Part shown: piece after piece, positions 34,540-47,124 of the stretch
Layout: each line of letters starts with the position of its first letter
Position numbering within the stretch: position 1 is the first letter of the stretch
From: Siphonodentalium dalli
Taxonomy: Eukaryota; Mollusca; Scaphopoda; Gadilida; Siphonodentaliidae
Direction of reading: 5' to 3'
Length of the DNA: 64,000 nt
Assembly: GCA_032622095.1 (NCBI GenBank)
Contig: CP136062.1
Coordinates: forward strand, 3,844,001-3,908,000
Notes under the pieces: generated by a model
The model's input: the letters and a program-made list of their open reading frames with translations, nothing else
Databases searched by the model: none
Told to the model about the DNA's origin: nothing
Translations under genes and position numbers: made by a program

Positions 34540-35850
34540 ATGTGGGAAGTTGAAAGGTCTAGTTATGCAAAGAGTAAAATCTAAGATGGCCACTGGCAGC
34601 CATGTTTTTTTTGCCGAATGACCCCATAATGACTCGTTACCAATTACATGTCAATGTTAAGATCCATGAATAATTTCATGATGATCCGACAACAGATAGG
34701 ACCTGTAACCTTTGTCAAAAGAGTTAGTCACACAAAGAGTAAATTCCAAGATGGTGTCCAGCGATTCATTCCCATCTATATGTCAATATTAACTTCCAAG
34801 ACAAATTTCATGATGATCAGACGAACACTCCGGCCTGAAGCCCATGCTAATGATTGAATTATAGCACTTGTCCTCCAATCCCTTTTGTCATATTCATTAT
34901 GAACAAATAAAATATGTTTAAACTAATGAATTGAATTTTGAAATCCAAGATGGCCGCTGTTGGCTCGTTCCCATCTACATTTCATTGTCAACATCTTTGA
35001 CAAATTTCATGATGATCCGACTACCATGCCAAACAACTTAGTCGTGCGAAGAGTAAAATCCAAGATGCCTGCTGGCGACCATGTTTATTGGCCAAATGAA
35101 CCCAAAATGAATCGACCCCATCTACATCCCATTGTCAACATCTGTGACAAATTTCATAATGATCCGACTAAAGGTACGACGTGTAGCCCATGCCAAACAA
35201 TTTAGTCATGCAAAGAGTAAAATCAAAGATGGCTACCGGTGGCCATGTTTTGCGGCCGAATGACCCCAAAATGACTCGTTCCCATCTACATGACAATGTC
35301 AACAGCCGTGACAAATTTCCTATTGATCCGACCAAAGGTACGACATGTCGCCCATGGATTTAGTCACGCAAAGAGTCAAATCCAAGATGGCAGCTGGCCG
35401 CCATGTTTTGGCCGGATGACATAAACATGACTGATTCCCATCTACATGTCATTGTCAACATCCACAACAAATTTCATAATGATCAGACAAACAGTACAAA
35501 GGTAGGACCTGTAGTGCGTGCCAAATGATTTAGTCATACAAAGAGTAAAATCCAAGATGACTGCTGCCGGTCATGTTTTTTGGCCGAACGAACCCAAAAT
35601 TACTCGTCCATCTACATGTCAATATTAACATTCTTGACAAATTTCATGATGATCTGACAAACAGTACAACCTGTAGCCCGTGCTAATGGATTGAATTTTG
35701 AAATACAAGATGGCCGCCAGCAGCCATGTCTTTTTGCGAATTACCCCAAAATGAATTGTTCCCATCTACATGTGAATGTCAACAGCTTTGACAAATTTTA
35801 TACTGATCATACCAAAGGTACGACCTGTAGTAGCCCGTGCTAAAGGAACT
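34540..35850. repeat. tandem repeat, eight units of about 115-199 bp
   Basis: Units contain AAAGAGTAAAATCCAAGATG, a CCATGTTTTTTGGCCGAATG block, TCGTTCCCATCTACATGTCA, GACAAATTTCATGATGATCC and GGTACGACCTGTAGCCC. AAGATGG marks fall at 34583, 34748, 34947, 35062, 35226, 35384, 35554 and 35707. Spacing is mostly 153-170 bp and is not a multiple of three, so the 60- to 80-codon frames seen here are incidental. Confidence 0.85.
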
Positions 35851-35870
35851 ATTGTTGACGAATCACACAC

Positions 35871-35890
35871 CACACACACACGCACACCTG
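35871..35890. repeat. CA microsatellite
   Basis: ACACACCACACACACACGC immediately follows the tandem repeat. Confidence 0.7.
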
Positions 35891-35998
35891 GACGACATAT
35901 TCCAAGCCATGGCAATAGCTCAAACTTCACAAAGTAAAGTTTAGCTAATAATTATAGGATGTTACGTACTACCTGTGCTACACCACTCGGAGAGATGT

Positions 35999-36097
35999 CT
36001 GTATCATCACACTAAAATACCATGTCAGAACGTGGATTGAGATATATATGTATCATCACACTAAAATACCATGTCAGAACGTGGATTGAGATATTCG
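35999..36097. repeat. tandem duplication, 49-bp unit, two copies
   Basis: TATCATCACACTAAAATACC then ATGTCAGAACGTGGATTGAG occurs at 36002 and 36051 without mismatches in the shared part, so it is recent. Confidence 0.85.
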
Positions 36098-36196
36098 TAT
36101 ATATATAGTCAGAAAGAGCCGGATTACTACTGTAGTATGTGACATTGCCCATCTTGTGAACCATTCAAACCCAGCATTAAATTTCTGAATACTTCT

Positions 36197-36213
36197 GCCC
36201 CCCCCCCCCCCCA
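36197..36213. repeat. poly-C tract
   Basis: About 15 C in a row (36197-36212). Confidence 0.8.
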
Positions 36214-36214
36214 C

Positions 36215-37610
36215 CAAACTACCAACCCTGAGTTACAAATTATTTGTAAATTTCAGTTTGATATGCCACCAATATTTATGGAGAAATGTGTTGTTTTGAG
36301 ACCAAATATAGATACATGTAGAGGATATATGTGGTTCTTGAGTACATAGCCTAGTTATTTCATGAATGACTAGCAGTGGGAATATATATTTGCAATGAGC
36401 GACCACATGTCGCAAGTTGAAAATGGATAATTCCACTACTAGTCATAAATGTAAATACTAGGGAATTCATACAAAACACCAAAGAATCTATTTTTATAAG
36501 GGCTAGTTGATATTGGCATAGTCTGCTATAGAATTATATATACATGGGCTTTGATGTACATGAATATAACATAATTATCATGGTTATGATCAGTCAATCA
36601 TATGACTAAAGTTTGAACATCAGAAAATATTAGCTGAGAACCTGGTATCAGTGGTGTGAATTGAACTGTGGTGGGCTCTCGGCATTTCATATCAAACATT
36701 AGTTTCACCATTAATACATCTTATCAATTGGTAAAATAATAGCCAAAATGTATTCCGCCGATTAAATGTCATAACATTCGAACTAAAGTTATCGCCTGGA
36801 ATTGAAACCGCGAATGATCGCATAATAATTTAATGTAAAATACACATACGAATTGACAATAAAATTGGACATCCAGATTTGTTATTAGAAGAGTATCATA
36901 ATCCAAGATAACGTTCAATAAGGCGGGTCAATTTTAATTTTAAAAAGGACATACGACAAATACAAAGAAGGAACGTCCCCAGTGGTATATAATTATATCA
37001 TTTTACTGACTACATATAATATTTCATTTCAAACATTAGATTCAACATTAATCCATATTCTCACTTGATGAAATAATAGACAATATACAAAAACTGAACC
37101 ACCGTACAGTCACAAACTTCCACACAAATGCGCCACTGAGGATTGTAGTACAGGCCAAAACAGAATTGAGCATACATTTTTGAATTCGTTTGTGCTCATT
37201 ACGATAAAGAAACAAAACAGTTTTAAATTACATCCACTATGGCGCCACAGTGGCGGCCAACATGGCAGTTAAGATTTATGTCAGCACTTTGTGAACAACT
37301 AATACGATATGCGGGCAACGAACATCTCATGTGGTATTATTTATAGCGATGTATTGCTAGAGTGTGTGTTTCCATTGTTAAATGGTAATTTATTGTTTGC
37401 GGCATGACGGAAACTTTATCATGTCTCAAATTTATAACAGTTCGTGAACAAAGACGGGAAAATAGGACATATGGCGTATCCAGTGGTATGTATTATGGCG
37501 ATTCATTACATTAATTTCATCACATTAGTCATATGAAATAGTAGTTCTGTCATTAGCATGTATTTTAATTTGCGAAATAATAAACACAAAAATCGCCATT
37601 CGTCATTATA
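36215..37610. other. intergenic, no gene seen
   Basis: No protein-like frame, RNA gene or recognisable repeat. It ends at TAACGTT (37611-37617), the left flank of the large cluster that follows. Confidence 0.4.
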
Positions 37611-37980
37611 ACGTTACTAGGGGGTTGCCCGTCACAAAATGGCGGGTATATAAATGGTCTTTGTTACCTTCTAGTCTCCGCGGTCATGAACATATTTTCT
37701 CACTTTTTTTTTGTCGCTGAAAGCGCGAGGGAACAATTTATTTCACTACAAACTGTATGTGTACACCCAGCCCACATATGCGCATGCACATATTGAGCGA
37801 AACAAAATCAGCATATTACTTTAAATATTACTACATACTAACTGAAACATACTCAATTCGGGAGCCATTATTCGGCGACGAAGGGAGCTTGCGGCACAGT
37901 TTGACCATAAACGGACCCCATTTGGAGTATGTATTCAGCATGCAGCATAATGATCACATTATTTCAATAAAACTGTATTT

Positions 37981-38130
37981 TCTACGCCCCCCCCCCCAGA
38001 TCTCTCCCCAACCCACATATATTCATGCATATATGGAACGCAACAATCAAGATATTTTACTTTATTAAAATATATACTAACTGACACAGGCTCCATTATG
38101 TGGGTGGCCTTTATTTTGCGGGGGGGGGGC
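37981..38130. repeat. homopolymer tracts inside the cluster
   Basis: A C-run at about 37987-37996 and a G-run at about 38120-38128; comparable G-runs occur at 46269-46279. Confidence 0.6.
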
Positions 38131-39216
38131 TGCGGCCCCTTTGTGTGTATAAATGAAATCTTTTTCTATCTCATGTCTGACACAGCGAACCCCAATGTTG
38201 GTCGGCACCCGACAATAAAATGGCCATATCGCTTTGATATGATATGAAACATCGCGCGCTTCGTGCACATTTTTATTTTTTAAACATTCTTATCAGATTT
38301 GCACTCAACTGAAAGATTAAAAGAGCATTAATTAGCGTCGGCAAAGTTGTTTACACTGTATTATTAGTCCCGGTCCGGGAATGGTTTTCCTAACTGAGTT
38401 CCGGCGAATCTACTGAACGGTACCCACTGGCGGGAGGTCAGACAATGTCCATTCGCCATCTTCCGGATATACCTGTACTCCTTCGATTCCACACTCAATG
38501 CACACTTTCATATAAAAGAGAGAATTATGTACTTATGTTCACACCGAACTGGCAAATTGAAATACCATATATTAGCACCCATTCCCAAATATGTTAGAGC
38601 GTTCGAGTCTCGACTCTAGACACCAGCACATGCACTTCCACGACAAAATCAACATTTGTTAATTATATTCACACTGAACTTTAACTGACAAATTATTTAG
38701 CGCCTATTTCCAACAACGCGTTGGTCAGTAGAGCCCATGGAAGTTTCGTCTACAATAGCAAAGCAAGTGTCGGTTTTCGTGCGACGTCAATGACGTCATT
38801 TTGACAAACGTCATAAGAAATAGTGTCTATACTTGAGTGCAAATATTGCATTTGGGGACATGACGGGTATACATATGTTCTTTGTTACTTTCTAGTGTCC
38901 GCGGTCATGAACAAATTCTCATTTCTATATAAGAAATGCAATGGTCATGCTTCTCTTTATTGTCACTGAAAGCGCGAGGAAACACTTTATTTCATTAAAA
39001 CTGTATTTGTACACATACCCACCCCACATATACGCATGCACTTATTGAACAAAACAAAATCAGCATATTACTTTAAATATTACTAATACTAACTGAAACA
39101 TACTCAATTCGGGAGCGTTTATTCAGCGACGAAGAGGGCTTGCGCACATTTTGATCTTAAACGGATCCCCTTAGGGGCCAGAATTCAGCATGCAGCCTAA
39201 GGATCACAGGCCCATT

Positions 39217-39665
39217 TATGGAATCATATTAGGGCCATTTCCTAATAGCGCTTTCGGCGCGCGCCGAAACCGACAAAAAGTGCGCCATTAGTAACGCGCC
39301 GAAAGCGCCGAAAGCGACAAAAAGTGCGCCGAAAGCGACAAAAAGTGCGCTTTCGGCGCTTTTTGCGCGCGCCGAAACATACCCAAATGGCGCACTTTTT
39401 GTCGCTTCCGGCGCGCGCCATTAGGGAGTGGACCTAATAGTATGTCTAATGGCGCTTTCGGCGCGCGCCGAAAGCGACAAAAAGTGCGCCATTAGTAACG
39501 CGTTGAAAGCGACAAAAAGTGCGCCGAAAGAGACAAATAGTGCGCCGTAATGGCGCATATTTTGTCGCTTTCGGCGCTTCCGGCGCGTTACTAATGGCGC
39601 ACTTTTTGTCGCTTTCGGCGCGTGCCGAAAGCGCCATTAGGAAGTGGCCCTAATAGGATTCCATA
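39217..39665. mobile_element. 449-bp GC-rich palindromic MITE with target duplication
   Basis: Terminal inverted repeats start TATGGAATC, then A/C, then TATTAGGGCC at the left, and the right end is the complement (GGCCCTAATAGGATTCCATA). CCCATT flanks both sides (39211-39216, 39666-39671). Uninterrupted relatives of the target, reading GGCCCATTTGTATGAACAC, occur near 45395, 45750 and 46105, so the insertion point is defined by empty sites. The interior consists of direct and inverted copies of GCGCTTTCGGCGCGCGCC and GACAAAAAGTGCGCC, far richer in G+C than its surroundings. Confidence 0.85.
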
Positions 39666-39728
39666 CCCATTTGTGGGAACACATTATTTGACATAAAACT
39701 CTATTTTCTCCCCTCCCCTCTCCCCAAC

Positions 39729-39730
39729 CC

Positions 39731-39760
<30 letters not shown>
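39729..39760. repeat. AT microsatellite
   Basis: About 14 uninterrupted AT dinucleotides ending in GCATGCA. Confidence 0.85.
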
Positions 39761-39761
<1 letters not shown>

Positions 39762-40607
39762 TGCACACACAGAACGCAACAATCAAGCTATTTTACTTTA
39801 TTACCATATACTAACTGAATCAGGCTCTATTTAGCGATGGAGGGGCCTAACTGAAACAGGCTCTAGTTAGCGATGGGGGGACCTGCGGCCCCTTTGTGCG
39901 CTTACATTATATGACCTTCAACAGCGCGCGCTTCGCGCACATTTTGATCTTTTAAACATTCTTTCATCAGATTTACACTCAACTGAAACATTAAAAAAAC
40001 ATTAATTAGCGTGGGCAGTATTGTTTACACTGTATTAGTACCGGCTCGGGAATGTGGTTTTTCTAACCGAGTTCCGGCGAATCTACTGGACGGTATACCC
40101 ACTGACGGGAGGTCAGACTGTGTCCATTCGCCATCTTCCGCACAACTTTCATAACAAAGACAGCATTCTTTACGTATGTTTACACGAACTGGCAAATTAA
40201 AATACCATATTAGCACCCATTCCCAACGATGGTAGAGCATTCGAATTTCGACTCTACACCCACTACATGCACTTTCATGACAAAATCAACATTTGTTACT
40301 TCTATTCACACTCAACCTGAACTGACAAATTAATTTAGCGCCTATTTCCAACAACGCTGTTAGCGCGCATGGAAGTTTCGTCGATAATAGCAAAGCTAAT
40401 GTGGGTTTGCGTGCCACGTCACATGATGTCATTTCGACAAACGTCATAAGAAATAGTCTATATATACTTGAGTGCAAATACTGCATTTCGGGACCATGTT
40501 AGATCTCAGGTTTGCTTTGACCAATCGACTTGAAAGTTGGTGCGTCATCTTTTTCGACACAATATAGGCCGTGGTACAAATTTGGGCCACACACTCTTTA
40601 AAAAATA

Positions 40608-41000
40608 GGTACTTCAGAGTGCCTACGTAGGTACTAAGCTTTGTCCCAGGGGGAGTACCAACTGTTTGGTACTCTGGAGTACCAAAAGTGGTACTCTGGA
40701 GTACCAAAAGTTTAGGTACTCTAGAGTACCAATATGATTGGTACTCTGGATTACCTACTAAATATTTAGGTTCTATCCGGGCATTGTGCATATAATACCC
40801 ACCCTGCCTTTATGTCACCGAAGTCATGACGCACACGACATGAAGTGCCAAGAAATACACACCCATCATATTATATGAAGTACCGAATATAAAGACAGGT
40901 ACTCTGAAGTATTTAGGTACTATGCATAGTACCTAGCAATTTGGTACTCAACAGAACCAAACATATAGGTACTAAGCGGAGAACCTGCCCAGATACCAAG
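40608..41000. repeat. subterminal palindromic repeats, GGTACTCTGGAGTACC
   Basis: GGTACTCTGGAGTACC is a near-perfect palindrome and recurs at about 40669, 40691, 40715 and 40740, with looser GGTACT units to 41000. Related GTACCA/GGTACT units lie at the other end (44508-44610). Many transposases bind clustered subterminal repeats, which fits a transposon end. Confidence 0.7.
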
Positions 41001-41239
41001 CACTCGAAATTACGAAACATGGCCGACGGCAAATTAACAATGTGGCAATTTAGATTCCAAATGAAGCCATGGCGTTTAAACATTGAATAAAGTACAAAAC
41101 CACTCCATTACATAGTGATAATGAAATAATCCGAATTATACATGCATTACTTTTATTAGTAAATAACCTTGATCGTGATTTTGAACTTAAATCAAAGTTT
41201 AAGATCTAGATTTCAGGATTCCCTGTTCCCTGCATGTGG

Positions 41240-42600
41240 AGTAAAATTGGTCTGAATGTCCAAAAATAATTTCTTAATTTGTGTGCAATAATATTAAGTA
41301 AACATAAATCAAACATCTTGGAACTGGTCTGGATGAAACACCGATCGATCTAGAATAGCCCGATAAATAAAAAACTACCTTGCGATAAATCGCAAACCTT
41401 TGCGAATCGCAAACAACTTTGCAATAAATACCGGTATATGCGATTTAGTGTAAAGGTTTTCGATTGATTACAAAAGGTTTGCGATTAATCGCAATGGTTT
41501 GTGATTTATCGCAGATATATTTTCATGCATTGGCATTAATGGACTTGAACCATATAAATATAATCCGACATCTTCAACAGGTCTGGGTAAACCACCAATC
41601 GATCTATAATAGCATGGTTGGGCTAAAATAGACCGATCGTTCTTTGGCAGCAAGCATGTATGTGGGCTAAGGCGAGCAAACCTTCGCGATAAATCACAAA
41701 ACACTTTGCGAAAAATTACAAACACCTTTGCGATAACTCACAAACCTTTACGATAAATCTCAAACATCTTTACGAGGACTCTCAGACTGCGTAGTGGGTG
41801 ATTAAATTTTGTGAATTATCGCAAACATGTTTGAGATTTGTGGCAAACTTTTTTGGTGCTAAAAATGTCTTAATTTGTGTGTAAATATTATAAATCAGCC
41901 ATATTGAACATGTCTCAGTGAACAACCTATTAATTTATAATTGAACGGTCGGGCTAAAATAGACCGATCAGTCATTCACGGCCAGATGCAAGAATGTTGA
42001 GAGGAGGAAAACTTTGCGAAAAATCACAAAAACTTTCGCGATAACACGCAAACCATTACGATAAATCTCAAACATCTTTACGATAAATCTCAGACTGCGT
42101 ACTGTGTTAATAAAAAATTTTATCTATCGCAAAGATGTTTGAGATTTGTCGCAAAGGTTTTTTTTGCACTAATGGGCTTCTGTGAATATTATAAATCAGA
42201 CATCTTAAACAGGTCTGAGTGAACAACCTATCAATCTATGCCCGGTCGGACTAAAATAGACCGATCAGTCATTCACAGCCAGATGCATGAGTGATGAGGG
42301 AGCAAACCTTTGCGATAACACACAAACCATTACGATAAATCTCAAACATCTTTATGATAACTCTCAGACTACGTACTGGGCGATTATATTTTTGCGATTT
42401 ATCGCAAAGATGTTTGAGATTTGTCGCAAAGGCTTTTTGCCGATAATGGGCTTCTGTGAACATTATAAATCAGACATATTAAACATGTCTGAGTGACCAA
42501 CCTATAAATCTATAATTGCCCGGACATTCACAGCCAAGGGAGCAAATCTTTGCGATAACTCCCAAACCTTTGTAAATAGTGTGCGATAAGCAAAATACTC
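41240..42600. repeat. tandem repeat of ~300 bp rich in TTTGCGATAAATCGCAAA
   Basis: The block (GGGCTAAAATAGACCGATC, TCATTCACAGCCAGATGCA, GAGCAAACCTTTGCGATAA, ATCTCAAACATCTTTACGA, GATTTATCGCAAAGATGTTT) recurs with GGCTAAAATA at 41621, 41952 and 42249 and a partial unit to 42590. Intervals are 331, 297 and about 277 bp. It carries the same palindromic motif as 30895-31165 and lies inside the nested 4.0-kb element. Confidence 0.75.
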
Positions 42601-44340
42601 AAAAATCGGGAGACCATTAACTTTGGTTAATTAAAACTGTTGTTTGAAAAATACCGCTATAGCGCTCACTAGTCCTCGCTACAAGAGGTGTTGAATGGGT
42701 TACCAGAATTATTATCACTCTCCCAAAAAAATTGCCACGGTGTTCAGTGTTTTGCTTATCGTACACTTACAATGCGCTGTATCAGTAAATGAACAAATAC
42801 TAAGATACATGTAACACAAAAAGAGTTTAATGTATTTAATATATGATAAAGTTTGGTAAAGCCATAGGTAATAAATTATTCTCCATTCGCATCTATGCGT
42901 CAACAAGTCAGTGGCATTGCCTGATCACCAGAGCCATATAATGTAGAATTTCGCTAATATGGTTTCCAGTTATGAATGAGGTTATTTCCTAGCAAAGCGG
43001 AAATGGCCGAATCGCTCAGATTGATAACCACACATGTAGCCAGACATGTTTTGATAAGAACATGAAGCATCTGGACATTGGAATGGTCTACATGTTCGTG
43101 TATGTATACAGCTAAGCTCTAATTGACCCCTCCCCCTTAATGACATATGGCCATCGATATTACGAGTAGTTGCGAATGTCGGTCAGTGACCAACTTTGAA
43201 TGTTAATTAAACCGTAAACAAATTATTAATTGAAATATTGTTTTGTGTATAGTTAATATGGTGCATGGCGCTGATGAAAAGCTGGACTGGGTGTTTACAA
43301 GGTGTCCATGTAAAAAAGTAGTGCGACGTACAGTGGTCGCAAAATATTATTAATAAGACTGTATAAAGATTATCTGCGGTTGCCACATACGGTATCAACC
43401 ACTTGACCATGGTTGAACGGCGGTATGGTATAACCGGTGTCTGACTGTCATTAACGCCCTACAACCTTGTTAAAGGGGTGATTAATTAGAGCATAGCTGT
43501 AGTACGTTACTAAAAGCTTGCGATTGATTCAGTTATAACGTGTGTCCCTGAATTGGATCCATATCTCCGAGATTATCCACCATTCCATAAATATATCAGA
43601 ACAATATAATAGCATCACAGGCGTTTCGATCAAAAGAATAGCAGAAACAGTAACTGGGCGACATGTCATCGCGACATGGTTCTTAAATCACGTTTCGATG
43701 AAAATTGAAGAATATGATCCGTCGTCCTTTGCACAGGTACTTGTACGTTGTAGCCATCAAACTTGTTACTGACTCAGGAGTCATGACTGATCTGTGACGT
43801 CATAACTCTGATTAATTTCTACAGAATTGGATGTCTCGTAATCATAGTCACCAGTGGTTGACTCTTGTGAGTTAATTGGGCGGTTTATAATGTTGTGAAA
43901 CTTAAGTATCTGTCTTTAGTAATTCACAATACTTTTGTGTCGTGCATGTATTAAACCACACTGCACTCAATGACTTTTCAATGGTCTAGCTCAGTTCACC
44001 GAAAATAATGTAAACGCCCGTTATTTTTTCGGAGGTTATATATCATCTTGTCCCGTCCATGTACAACCATAATCCACACAGTGCTGACAATATTCCAGGT
44101 TATTGCGAAGCCAGTTAGGTCCAATTTCACACACACAAAAATATGTTGATGCATTTCAGAGAAGTTACTTCCCTAATCTTAAATCGACCCAGCGAGCGAA
44201 CAACGTACCTAAACTGGCATATACTACAACATGTAAGCCCCGTCCGATCCCAACATAAAATGTCTAAGTCTGATGTTTGTTTGTCTCTTCGTCCATGTTT
44301 ATATACTGTAAAAAATCTCAATCGTATCAACTTGAAGTGG
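42601..44340. other. interior of the nested element, no gene seen
   Basis: Open frames of up to 87 codons have no recognisable domain. No transposase motif visible. Confidence 0.4.
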
Positions 44341-44357
44341 CTGGACGCCGCCATTTT

Positions 44358-44480
44358 ATCGAGATCGCCTAGTACCAAATGAATTACCACGTGATGCCAT
44401 CACGTGGGTAACACTTGGGTACCGAGATCGCGCTAGTGCCAAATGAATTATCACGTGATGCCATCACGTGGCTACTATTC
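44358..44480. repeat. 64-bp tandem duplication with CACGTG palindromes
   Basis: CACGTGATGCCATCACGTG occurs at 44388 and 44452, each preceded by GAGATCGC and GTACCAAATGAATT-type sequence. Each copy has two CACGTG hexamers (canonical E-box) in a palindrome. It lies about 145 bp from the right end of the nested element. Confidence 0.8.
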
Positions 44481-45390
44481 AGGTTCCGAGAGTGGATAGT
44501 ACCAACATGGTGTGGTACTATATCAATTTTTAGAAACAAATTCTTCTCAATACCTGTTGGTCTGGTACTATCAGACATATTGGCACTACCTTAGTACCTA
44601 TATGGCTTATTATTTATAAGTGTGCATTACACGCATGGTTGAAAAGTTATAAACGCGCCAAATGCGTGACCGAGTTATACACAGAGAGACATACACACAG
44701 ACACAGACGACGCGTTATATATATATAGACTAGGGGGTTGCCCGTCACAAAATGACGGGTATATAAATTTTCTTTGTTATTTTCTAGTGTCCGCGTTCAT
44801 GGACACATGGAATGGTCATGCTTCTCCTTTGTGTTACTGAATACGCGTTGGAACACTTGATTTCACTAAAACTGTATTTCTACACACCCAGTCCACATGT
44901 GCGCATGTACATATTGAACGAAACAAAATCAGTATATTATTTAAATACTATGCACCAACTGAAACATACTCAATTCAGGAGCCTACATTCGGGAGCTTGC
45001 TTCACATTTTGAACGGACCCCCTTTGGAACCTGTATTCAGCATGCATGTCGCCTAATGATCACACGCCTGCACTGCGCGGCCCGTTTGTATGAACACTTT
45101 ATTTCAATAAAACTGTATTTTTACCCCCACCACCATCTCCCCAATCATGTATATGCATGCACATATGGAACGCAACAATCAAAATATTTTACTTTATCTA
45201 TACTAACTGAAACAGGCTCAATTCGGAATCTTTATTTAGAGGGGGAGGGGCCTACAACCCCTTGCTGCGCTTCGCGCACATTATATGATCTTAAACTGCG
45301 TGAGCTTCGCGCACATACAGGGAGCTTGCAGCACATTCTAAACGGACCCTTTATTCAACATGTAGCCTATTGATCACACGCCCTGCACTG

Positions 45391-46455
45391 CGTGGCCCAT
45401 TTGTATGAACACTTTATTTCAATAAAACTGTATTTTTGCCTCCACCACCATCTCCCCAACCCACGTATATGCATGCACGCATATGGAACGCAACAATCAA
45501 TATATTTTACTTAATCTATACTAACTGAAACAGGCTCAATTCGGAACCTTTATTTAGCAGGGGAGGGGCCTGCAGCCCCTTTGTGAGCTTCGCGCACATT
45601 ATATGAATTTAAACTGCGTGCGCTTTGCGCATTGTGATCTTTTAAACATTTATTCTTGTATCAGATTTGCACTCAACCGAAAGATTAAAAGAGCATTAAT
45701 TAGCGTCGGCAGTATAGTGTTTACACTGTAGGCCCTATTATTAGGCGTGGCCCATTTGTATGAACACTTTATTTCAATAAAACTGTATTTTTGCCTCCAC
45801 CACCATCTCCCCAACCCACGTATATGCATGCACGCATATGGAACGCAACAATCAATATATTTTACTTAATCTATACTAACTGAAACAGGCTCAATTCGGA
45901 ACCTTTATTTAGCAGGGGAGGGGCCTGCAGCCCCTGTGTGAGCTTCGCGCACATTATATGAATTTAAACTGCGTGCGCTTTGCGCATTGTGATCTTTTAA
46001 ACATTTATTCTTGTATCAGATTTGCACTCAACCGAAAGATTAAAAGAGCATTAATTAGCGTCGGCAGTATAGTGTTTACACTGTAGGCCCTATTATTAGG
46101 CGTGGCCCATTTGTATGAACACTTTATTTCAATAAAACTGTATTTTTGCCCCCACCATCATCTCCCCAACCCACGTATATGCATGCACATATATGGAACG
46201 CAACAATCAAGATATTTTACTTAATCTATACTAACTGAAACAGGCTCAATTCGGAACCTTTATTTAGCGGGGGGGGGGGGTTCTGCAGCCCCTTTGTGAG
46301 CTTCGCGCACATTATATGAATTTAAACTGCGTGCGCTTCGCGCATTGTGATCTTTTAAACATTTATTCATGTATCAGATTTGCACTCAACCGAAAGATTA
46401 AAAGAGCATTAATTAGCGTCGGCAGTATTGTTTACACTGTAGGCCCTATTATTAG
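45391..46455. repeat. exact-period tandem triplication, 355-bp unit
   Basis: CGTGGCCCATTTGTATGAAC starts at 45391, 45746 and 46101, so the period is 355 bp twice. Units differ at only a few positions (CCCCTTTGTGAG against CCCCTGTGTGAG; CTCCACCACC against CCCCACCATC; GCAGGGGAGG against a G-run), so this part of the cluster was amplified recently. Confidence 0.9.
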
Positions 46456-47124
46456 GCCTGTCCCGGGAATGTGCTTTTTCCAACTGAGTTCCGGCGAATT
46501 TACTGAGTTCACGGTACCCACTGGGTACCGCTTACCCACGTGTATACCGGTACTCCTTCGATTCCACACTCAATGCACAATTTTCGTATCAAAGACAGCA
46601 TTCTTTACTTATGTTCAAACCCAACTGGGAAATTAAAATACCATATTAGCACCCATTCCCAACGACGAACGTTCGAGTCTTGGATCTGCACACCACTACA
46701 TCCACCCATTCCCAACGACGGTAGAACGTTCGAGTCTTGACACTACACCCCACTATACATGCACTTCTGCGACAAAATCAACATGCGTTACCTAAATTCA
46801 CACTGAACCTGAACTGACACATTAATTCCCAACAACGCTTTGGTAGAGCGCATGGAAGTTTCGCCTACAACAGCAAATCAAGTGTTGGTTTGCGTTCTAC
46901 GTCAATGACGTCATTTCGACAAACGTCATAAGAAATAGTGTCTACTTGAGTGCAAATGCTGCATTTGGGGAGCATGTTAGATCTCAGGATTGCTTTAACC
47001 AATCGGCGTGAAATTTGGTGAGTCACCTTTTATGACACACTATAGATCGGGGTACAAATTTGGGCCACATTGGACGCATGGTTGAAAAGTTATAAACGCG
47101 CCAAAAGCGTGACCGAGTTATACA

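Larger units (their letters stand above)
40592..44624. mobile_element. ~4.0-kb nested insertion with CACT-type ends
   Basis: The host element reads GGGCCACATTGGACGCATGG when intact (47070 and 49050). Here it is split after GGGCCACA (40591) and resumes with CATTACACGCATGG (44625). The left end is CACTCTTTAAAAAATAGGT and the right end, reverse-complemented, is CACACTTATAAATAATAAG, imperfect terminal inverted repeats. Both ends are followed by GGTACT/AGTACC-rich sequence. A 2-bp CA is shared by the flanks; a longer target duplication is not clear. CACT ends are typical of CACTA (EnSpm) and Transib-like transposons, so that superfamily is possible. No transposase is recognisable. Confidence 0.55.

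Noticed and set aside
34960-35205. 81-codon frame with repeated peptide pattern
   Set aside because: It crosses units of a tandem repeat whose period is not a multiple of three; no consistent frame through the array.
39446-39637. 63-codon frame rich in Ala/Arg
   Set aside because: It lies inside the GC-rich palindromic MITE and reflects GCGC repeats.
43262-43300. Hammerhead-like CTGATGA sequence
   Set aside because: CTGATGAAAAGC is not followed by a stem and GAAA at the needed positions.
46316-46636. 106-codon plus-strand frame
   Set aside because: Lies in the tandem element cluster, is not preserved in the sister units, and has no recognisable domain.
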